A DNA stretch of 11,644 nucleotides, from NCBI GenBank assembly GCA_039029935.1, contig JBCCFC010000296.1, forward strand, positions 1 to 11,644, in the 5' to 3' direction. Positions 6,721-11,644 of this stretch are shown one piece after another; the stretch's first letter is position 1; every line of letters begins with the position of its first letter. The stretch comes from G039029935 sp039029935. Its GTDB lineage: Bacteria; Chloroflexota; Anaerolineae; Caldilineales; Caldilineaceae. The notes below the pieces were generated by a model. It saw only the letters and a program-made list of their open reading frames with translations. It made no database searches and had not been told where the DNA came from. The position numbers were made by a program, and so were the translations under genes.

Positions 6721-6815
6721 AGGTTCTTTGGGTGAGCGCGCAAAATTGAGCATGGTGGCTCGACCAAAGTCGTTGCTATTATGCTAGCCGAGATGATTCC
6801 AAAATGGATGAGGTG
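6721..6815 (+). pseudogene. Decayed rho fragment (remnant 3) without an RGS partner
   Basis: It aligns with rho about 991-1083. The frame reads FFG, a stop, ARKIEHGGS, then VVAIMLAEMI, and the bases ccaaaatggatga are shared at the end. It shares the ARKIEHGG variant with remnant 2 but not with intact rho, so these two copies have a more recent common ancestor. The gene to its right is the serine hydrolase, not an RGS paralogue. The 334 bp between genes C and the hydrolase otherwise hold only C's promoter region (6523-6720) and ~40 bp of unassigned AT-rich DNA before 6857. Confidence 0.82.
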
Positions 6816-6856
6816 ACTATATCTTTGAGTCGATATAAACCATGCCCTCATTTTTA

Positions 6857-8203
6857 TCATTTTCTAATAACGGGCAAATACAATCCATAGATTTGATTTG
6901 TTTGGCTTGGCTCAGTCACGGCATCTGGCTCAGTCACGGCATCTGGCTCAGTCACGGCATCCGGCTCAGTCTGCGCAGAGGCTTGTACCAACAGCGCAAT
7001 CAGGTGTTTTGGTCCCTCATCAATCAGCGAACCGCCTCCATCTTCGCAATTAGCCAAAATCACAAAACCCGTGTTCATGGCAGGCATCAGCCCAATTATG
7101 CTTAGGAAACTGTCATATGACCCTTCGTGTGACACGACATCAACACCATTCACCGTATCTCGGCTCCAGCCCAGCCCATAGCGGTCATCATCTTCAGCAA
7201 CAGGCGCCCATGTTTCCAGCAAATTTTCTGCGGAAACAACGCGTGTACCATCCGGCGCAACACCCTCATTGACCTGTGTCATGATGTAGCGTGCCATGTC
7301 GCTGATATTGGCCTTGAGCGCACCAGACGGAGCCAGAGAATCTCCGTCGGCATCAATCGACTCGGTGACAGCACAGTTTTGCCCGCCTGCATCCATGTGT
7401 GGCTTGGACATGTGTGGGCTGGCGTGGGCAACACTGGCGTAAATGGTGGCGTTGGTCATGCCGATGGGATCGAGAATGCGTTTTTGCAGCGAACGCGCAT
7501 AACCATCATAAAGCTGCCCATAGAGTTCGCCATCGGCCATCGCCGCCAAATAGCCAGCCAGCGCATAGGAGATGTTGCTATACTCAAACTGTGTTCCTGG
7601 CATCCCCAAAAGCGGCTCCTCGGCCATATAGGTAAATACATCTTCAGCGGTACTATCGTTAGCCAAATCATCCTCAGACGCAGCTTGAATACTGCCACGC
7701 ATACTGAGCAGATGTCGCATCGTGACCTGCTCCGTGACAGCCGCATCTGACAATGTAAACTCCTCATCAATCTCCACAGCGCGTGTGTCCCATGTCAACA
7801 GCCCATCATCGACCATCGTTGCCGCCATCATGGCGGTCATGGATTTGTTGGTAGACCCAATATGAAAAAGCGTTTCTGTGGTGACAGGGGCATTGGTGTT
7901 GCGATCTTGTGTCCCAAATCCTTGGAGGAGGACGATATCGGTATCCTGTACAATCGCCACCGCTGCACCGGGCAGATCATTTTCGGCCAAGTTGTCTTGC
8001 ACAAATTGGGCAAACGCATCCAACTGTGCCTGCGTTAAGCGTGGTGTTGTGGTTTCTTGTTGCGTACTGATTGGTGTGACGGCCAAGGCCGCTGGGGAGG
8101 GGGCTGTCTCATTACACGCAATCAGCACCATAAATACACTGCCTAACAAAACGATCCATGACGCCATGCTACGTTGAACAGGGTAGAGAAACACTATATT
8201 CAT
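6857..8203 (-). CDS. Serine hydrolase lipoprotein, beta-lactamase/penicillin-binding (class C) family
   Basis: From the ATG at 8203 the product has 448 residues. An N-terminal hydrophobic stretch ends in LIAC (Cys30), a lipobox, predicting an exported lipoprotein. The fold family is class C beta-lactamase/D-Ala-D-Ala carboxypeptidase/esterase: S117-T-N-K120 (nucleophile and general base), Y208-S-N210, and H359-E-G in place of the K-T-G motif. Its substrate (peptide, ester or beta-lactam) is not evident. Near the C-terminus lie VTEPDA repeats, then a tail ending LYLPVIRK, like tails of secreted Chloroflexota proteins. I prefer 8203 over the ATG at 8215 because GGAG, inside the end of the upstream gene, sits 6 nt before it. 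It begins 2 bp after that gene's stop, so translation is probably coupled. Confidence 0.88.
   Translation of the reverse strand: MNIVFLYPVQRSMASWIVLLGSVFMVLIACNETAPSPAALAVTPISTQQETTTPRLTQAQLDAFAQFVQDNLAENDLPGAAVAIVQDTDIVLLQGFGTQDRNTNAPVTTETLFHIGSTNKSMTAMMAATMVDDGLLTWDTRAVEIDEEFTLSDAAVTEQVTMRHLLSMRGSIQAASEDDLANDSTAEDVFTYMAEEPLLGMPGTQFEYSNISYALAGYLAAMADGELYGQLYDGYARSLQKRILDPIGMTNATIYASVAHASPHMSKPHMDAGGQNCAVTESIDADGDSLAPSGALKANISDMARYIMTQVNEGVAPDGTRVVSAENLLETWAPVAEDDDRYGLGWSRDTVNGVDVVSHEGSYDSFLSIIGLMPAMNTGFVILANCEDGGGSLIDEGPKHLIALLVQASAQTEPDAVTEPDAVTEPDAVTEPSQTNQIYGLYLPVIRK
6909..6971. repeat. 18-bp coding minisatellite (3.5 copies) in the serine hydrolase gene
   Basis: ggctcagtcacggcatct at 6909-6926 and 6927-6944 is followed by a one-base variant (6945-6962) and half a copy. 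On the minus strand it encodes VTEPDA in tandem, an acidic Pro-rich linker between the catalytic domain and the C-terminal tail. Near-perfect copies suggest recent slippage, so copy number may vary between strains. Confidence 0.9.
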
Positions 8204-8205
8204 CA

Positions 8206-9477
8206 CTAACTCCATAAACGGTCATTCGACACTTCGTTGTCCCACAGGTCTGTTGGCTCATCAAAGAAGACCGGATCACGTGGGTCCAAGAATTCTCGCA
8301 TGGCCTCTTCATTGACATCACTAAAGCCCAGCCCGGGTGTCTCTGGCACGGCCATATGCCCATCAACAATCAGCGGATTGGGCAAGCCATCAATCAGCCC
8401 ATCCCATTTGGGATCGTCAACAGAGTGATTTTCTAGTACCAAGAAGTTCTCCGTTGCCGCCGCACAGTGAACATTTGCCAGCGCACAGATGGGTGAACCC
8501 GCCATGTGCATCGCCATTGCAATCCCATACTCCTGTGCTGTGTCACCAACCTTTTTGGTTTCCAGAATACCACCCGACGAGGCCAAATCAGGGTGAATCA
8601 CCGAGACACCGCGCGACTCAAAGAGCGGCATGAATCCTTCTTTCAGATAGATATCTTCACCCGTACAGATAGGTGTTGTCACCGACTGTGAGAGCCGCAC
8701 ATATTGATCGGGGAACTGCCAAGGAATCATGTCCTCGTACCAAGCCAGCGTGAACTTATCGAGTGCCTGCCCCAAGCGGATACACGACTCTAGCCCAATA
8801 TGCCCAAAGTGGTCTACCGCTAATGGAATTTCATAGCCAATCTCGGCACGCACTTTTGCCACATAGTCACAGAGATGGTCAATGCCCTTATCCGTAATTT
8901 GGATACCTGTAAATGGGTGCATGACATCTCGGCTCTGCAACATCCCTGGCGGAGCAATCAGTGTGTCAGGGATGTCTTTGAGCAGGCGAATGCCCACATC
9001 CATCTTCAAAAATTTGAAGCCGCGGTCCATTCGTGCCTTGAGGCGTTTGCCCATCTCCGTGCCATCTGGAACGCTGTCCGTATCGCAATAGCAGAGAATC
9101 TGGTCGCGGAACTTGCCACCCGCCAACTGATAGGCAGGCACGCCATATGCCTTGCCCGCCAAATCCATCAACGCCATCTCGACACCACAAACACCACCCG
9201 CCTGTCGTGCATGATAGCCAAACTGTTTGATCTTGCGGAAAATCTTGTCAATGTTACAGGGGTTCTCGCCCATGATGCGGCTCTTCAACAACAGCGCATA
9301 GGTCTTGCTCGCCCCATCTCGTACCTCACCATAGCCACTGATACCTTGGTTGGTGTCAATTCGGATGATTGTACAGCGCATGGGTAAGCCTGCGAGGTTG
9401 GCAATGCGCATGTCAGTGATTTTTAACTGGGATGGATGGGAATTTTTGTTGATGTTTTGTTCAATAGTTTCATTCAT
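8206..9477 (-). CDS. Enolase-superfamily enzyme, mandelate racemase/muconate lactonizing subgroup (probable sugar-acid dehydratase)
   Basis: 423 residues, the usual size for the family. An N-terminal capping domain (about 18-130, with GYGEVRDG and VEMALMDLAGKAYGVP) precedes the TIM-barrel domain. Candidate Mg2+ ligands are D222 (AVDHFGH), E248 (WYEDMIPW) and E274 (CTGEDIY). K155 and K158 (FKFLKMD) sit on the second strand and H324 (AMHMAGSPI) may be the acid/base. Such enzymes remove a proton alpha to a carboxylate, often dehydrating aldonic or aldaric acids. The exact substrate cannot be read; the spacing of the lysines and the H-M-A-G-S-P segment suggest a dehydratase rather than muconate cycloisomerase. 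AGGGGA precedes the start. It is the first gene of an operon with the serine hydrolase; no transporter or regulator is adjacent. Confidence 0.88.
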   Translation of the reverse strand: MNETIEQNINKNSHPSQLKITDMRIANLAGLPMRCTIIRIDTNQGISGYGEVRDGASKTYALLLKSRIMGENPCNIDKIFRKIKQFGYHARQAGGVCGVEMALMDLAGKAYGVPAYQLAGGKFRDQILCYCDTDSVPDGTEMGKRLKARMDRGFKFLKMDVGIRLLKDIPDTLIAPPGMLQSRDVMHPFTGIQITDKGIDHLCDYVAKVRAEIGYEIPLAVDHFGHIGLESCIRLGQALDKFTLAWYEDMIPWQFPDQYVRLSQSVTTPICTGEDIYLKEGFMPLFESRGVSVIHPDLASSGGILETKKVGDTAQEYGIAMAMHMAGSPICALANVHCAAATENFLVLENHSVDDPKWDGLIDGLPNPLIVDGHMAVPETPGLGFSDVNEEAMREFLDPRDPVFFDEPTDLWDNEVSNDRLWS

Positions 9478-9535
9478 TGTGTGTTTCCCCTATTCAATCT
9501 TTAAGATAGCAAAACTGGTTAGAAATCCTAAATTT

Positions 9536-9610
9536 AACAGAAAGAGCAGGAAGGTCGGGAAGATAGCATTGGGCTATTTGCCCCTTCCTTGCCTTCCTGC
9601 TCTTCCTGTT
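9536..9610. repeat. 75-bp long imperfect inverted repeat between recombinase and enolase-family gene
   Basis: The left arm (9536-9567: aacag, aagagcaggaagg, ggaag, atagc in order) is complementary to the right arm (9573-9610), with a few mismatches, one internal bulge and a ~5-base loop. A ctattcaatc 10-mer lies on each side (9490-9499 and 9616-9625). The structure could be a small palindromic insertion flanked by a duplication, a terminator for the recombinase gene, or a structured RNA. No T-run follows on the minus strand side, so a simple intrinsic terminator is not the best fit. Confidence 0.6.
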
Positions 9611-9626
9611 GATTTCTATTCAATCA

Positions 9627-9791
9627 TTATCCTTGGGTGATTGTGACTTGCTCTCCGTTGCGCACTGCTCGAAACCTGGTGGCGTCCCCATCAACTGTCC
9701 CCACCAAGTTGACGGCACTAGCTGCTCGTGGTCGTTCATCGGTACTGACAAACGTACCCATAACACACTCAGCCAGCCTACAAAAATACAT
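9627..9791 (-). pseudogene. 54-codon ORF overlapping the recombinase end, possible remnant of an interrupted gene
   Basis: Starting at an ATG inside the last codons of the recombinase in another frame, it runs 54 codons to TAA at 9627. The second half (AVNLVGTVDGDATRFRAV, then VTITQG) looks like the alternating hydrophobic pattern of a beta-rich C-terminal domain. There is no ribosome binding site. I do not recognise a family. It may be the 3' end of a host gene cut by integration of the recombinase-bearing element, or chance. Confidence 0.25.
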
Positions 9792-11277
9792 ATTCTACAA
9801 CTTGCCCGCCTCTAATCACAAAATTGAAATTGCCACGAAACCACGCGTTGAATTCAACAGGATTCGAACTTGCCACCAACAGTGGTTTCTCTATAAGACT
9901 GGCACGAAGACGCTCCATCTTTTCGGATGGCGTCTCACTTCCCTCAAGCATTGCTCTTACCTCTGTGATGCTGTCTTCGATTCTTTTTATATTGGCATCA
10001 ATAGCATTTTTTTTCTGCTCGTACTTACCAATGTCAATAATATCATTCAGATACGCATCTAGCAAACGCTGATTCCTGCCGTCTTCGCTGCTCAATTCTT
10101 CTTGCGCTTCAGCCAGAAAAGACATGCGCGTCTCAATCAAGTTATCATCGTGACCGCGCGCAAATTCTTCTAACACCTCATCCGACATCAAATACTCGAT
10201 TGCCTTCGGTACGTGAGCCAGCAGATTATCTTCGTAAACATGTGATCCCCTGCAATAACCCTTGTTGCCGTCTGGGTACCTCGGCCTGCAATCATACGCT
10301 CTCACCGTCCCCCTCGGCGTTTTCATTCCACCTCTACTGATCAAATATCGCCCACAACTTCCACAAACAAGCGAGCGTGTGAACAGGGTGGATGCGGAGA
10401 CCCCTCTGCGGAACGATTGCCTTCTTGTTAGTTCCTCACCAACGCGTTCGACAGTTTCGGAATCAACAATCGCATCTTGGTTTCCATCTGCAACAATCAT
10501 TTCTCCCGACGGCTTTTTCATGGAGACTTTGCCAGAGTAAGTCAGACCTCTATCCAGAATGCGCCTGACCATCGACCCCTGCCAAATCGTTTCCCTGTGG
10601 GCCAAGCCCCTGCGATTCAGCATGTTTGATATCCCCTCTATGGACATCCCTTTCAGCACCGAATCAAAAATTAACCGAACGACCTCTGCCTCATCTTTAA
10701 CCGTTATGACGGCTTTTGTGCCATCCTCGTGGTACATCAAGCGATACCCGTATGGTGGTGGGAAGAGCATTTTGCCACTTTTTACAGCAGCTTCGCGCCC
10801 AATCGCAGAGCACTCAACCTTTTTTCGATTTTCATCTTCCGCCAAGATCGCCTGTATCGACTGTTTCAGATAGTAACGCTTACCTGTTTCCATTTCATGA
10901 TCAGACGGGCGGGAGTTCCGACAATAAATCGTAATTTTCGCCTGCTCGCATAAGCTCTGAATCGTCGTACTCAATGCCGTTGTCCTTGCCAAACGATCCA
11001 TTGAGCGCAATACAATAAAATCTGCCTTTCTGCCTGTAATAATTTCATCTAATTGCTTATAACCCTCAACGCCCTTCGCGTTGTTACCGCCTATCGCCTC
11101 ATCATAACGAACGATACTGCGGCTTTCCCCAATACGAATCGTGGCAACACATATGCCGTCATATGCCTCGATAACTTTCTGGTTCTCTCTCTCCTGCTCC
11201 TTGGGTGATTCCTTCTCAGCCTGCCGACCACTCGACACAGCCACAAAGTTCACCCAACGATTTCGTTCTGGTTTCAT
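9778..11277 (-). CDS. Large serine recombinase / integrase
   Basis: 499 residues. The resolvase-type catalytic domain (about 8-140) has FVAVSSGRQ (candidate nucleophile Ser15) and ADFIVLRSMDRLARTT (D94, R95, R98). A recombinase domain follows (about 176-260: GYRLMY, VVRLIFDSVLKGMSIEGI, LNRRGL, MVRRILDRGLTYSGKV). Then comes a zinc ribbon with C305xxC308 and C330, C342, then a charged coiled-coil (about 380-460). Such enzymes integrate or excise phages and integrative elements between short att sites without homology. The Arg usually two residues before the nucleophile (Y-x-R-V-S) is Ala13 here, which is odd. Its start codon is embedded in an inverted repeat. No partner excisionase or phage genes are in the window. 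Confidence 0.93.
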   Translation of the reverse strand: MKPERNRWVNFVAVSSGRQAEKESPKEQERENQKVIEAYDGICVATIRIGESRSIVRYDEAIGGNNAKGVEGYKQLDEIITGRKADFIVLRSMDRLARTTALSTTIQSLCEQAKITIYCRNSRPSDHEMETGKRYYLKQSIQAILAEDENRKKVECSAIGREAAVKSGKMLFPPPYGYRLMYHEDGTKAVITVKDEAEVVRLIFDSVLKGMSIEGISNMLNRRGLAHRETIWQGSMVRRILDRGLTYSGKVSMKKPSGEMIVADGNQDAIVDSETVERVGEELTRRQSFRRGVSASTLFTRSLVCGSCGRYLISRGGMKTPRGTVRAYDCRPRYPDGNKGYCRGSHVYEDNLLAHVPKAIEYLMSDEVLEEFARGHDDNLIETRMSFLAEAQEELSSEDGRNQRLLDAYLNDIIDIGKYEQKKNAIDANIKRIEDSITEVRAMLEGSETPSEKMERLRASLIEKPLLVASSNPVEFNAWFRGNFNFVIRGGQVVEYVFL

Positions 11278-11329
11278 ACGACTTCTCTCTTAACTTCAAC
11301 ATGCCCGTTGAAGTTAAGAGAATCGTATG
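11275..11329. repeat. Inverted repeat covering the start codon and ribosome binding site of the recombinase
   Basis: tctcttaacttcaac (11286-11300) and its perfect complement (11307-11321) flank a 6-base spacer. A second matching pair, catacga (11275-11281) and tcgtatg (11323-11329), extends the dyad across the recombinase ATG, with a small internal loop. In a transcript entering from the right, the ribosome binding site region (GAGAGAAG) and AUG would be paired and masked. It may also be a DNA operator for self-repression. Confidence 0.75.
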
Positions 11330-11644
11330 GGCTGGACTGAGCGACTGCATGACAATAGAGTTATATGTGTACTGGCAACAATAGCAGCCGCTATATGGTA
11401 TGTTTGATTGGTTCATTGAATGTGATAACGCACCAAAGTTGGAGCGATTGAGATGCCGAACCGACAAGTCTATCGAATACACACATGTGGATACCAACAG
11501 AAGCAAATCTTATAGACAGCAATCTACCCCAGTGTTAGGTGAATTAGGGGAAAGAAAATACCAATTCAAGCAGGATGAATAAGAATATCCCACTTAGGCA
11601 AAAGAGGGTTACGCAGCAAACGCTGCTCAATAGGTTTCATAGCA
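11330..11644. other. Right end without a recognisable gene
   Basis: No ORF here matches a known family. A 60-codon plus ORF (11400-11582) lacks a ribosome binding site and reads as low-information sequence. A 24-codon minus ORF (11569-11640) begins at the window edge, and a small gcagc-aaac-gctgc dyad (about 11613-11626) lies inside it. The promoter of the recombinase and one attachment site of its element could lie here, but I see no repeat that identifies either. Confidence 0.4.

Noticed and set aside
8204..8215. ATG at 8215 as start of the serine hydrolase
   Set aside because: No ribosome binding site precedes it, while GGAG is 6 nt before the ATG at 8203.
8875..9387. 170-codon plus-strand ORF opposite the enolase-family gene
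   Set aside because: It is antisense to a well-supported enzyme gene and its sequence matches no family; a shadow of the coding strand.
11400..11582. 60-codon plus-strand ORF
   Set aside because: No ribosome binding site, no recognisable family and composition like chance ORFs; not supported as a gene.

Overview
The window looks like accessory chromosome of a bacterium, most likely a Chloroflexota (Anaerolineae/Caldilineae-like). This rests on a secreted protein ending in the L-Y-L-P-x-I-R-K type tail common on exported Chloroflexota proteins and on the general style of the genes. No rRNA or tRNA is present to fix the taxonomy, so the assignment is an inference.

Left part (1-6830): a complete gene for a short Rho termination factor (+) is followed tail-to-tail by a leftward gene. 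That gene is the first of three tandem paralogues (A 1361-3052, B 3385-5010, C 5278-6522, all -). Each paralogue has the same ~100-residue N-terminal leader, rich in V/I-Q-R motifs and carrying an L-x-x-T-I-G-x-Q-A-x-x-x-L-L segment, like leaders of proteins found with extracellular contractile injection systems (eCIS). Each ends in a C-terminal half that reads like a eukaryotic RGS (regulator of G-protein signalling) domain. Between the paralogues lie decayed fragments of the rho 3' end, in the same orientation and convergent position as the intact rho. The array therefore grew by tandem duplication of a [rho 3' end / RGS gene / promoter] unit; a further rho fragment after C marks a fourth unit whose RGS gene is gone. 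B and C share upstream TTTACA boxes repeated every 11 bp, the layout of a PhoB/OmpR-family operator.

Middle part (6857-9477): a two-gene leftward operon. An enolase-superfamily (mandelate racemase-like) sugar-acid enzyme comes first, with a serine beta-lactamase-like lipoprotein 2 bp downstream.

Right part (9478-11644): a 75-bp long inverted repeat, a 54-codon possible gene remnant, and a large serine recombinase (-) whose start codon and ribosome binding site lie in a strong hairpin. The last ~315 bp hold no recognisable gene. The recombinase marks a mobile-element edge.

Working picture (inference): the RGS array would be a set of diversifying effectors, possibly eCIS cargo, aimed at heterotrimeric G-protein signalling of a eukaryotic neighbour, predator or host. 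No injection-system structural genes are visible in this window, so the delivery route is unproven.
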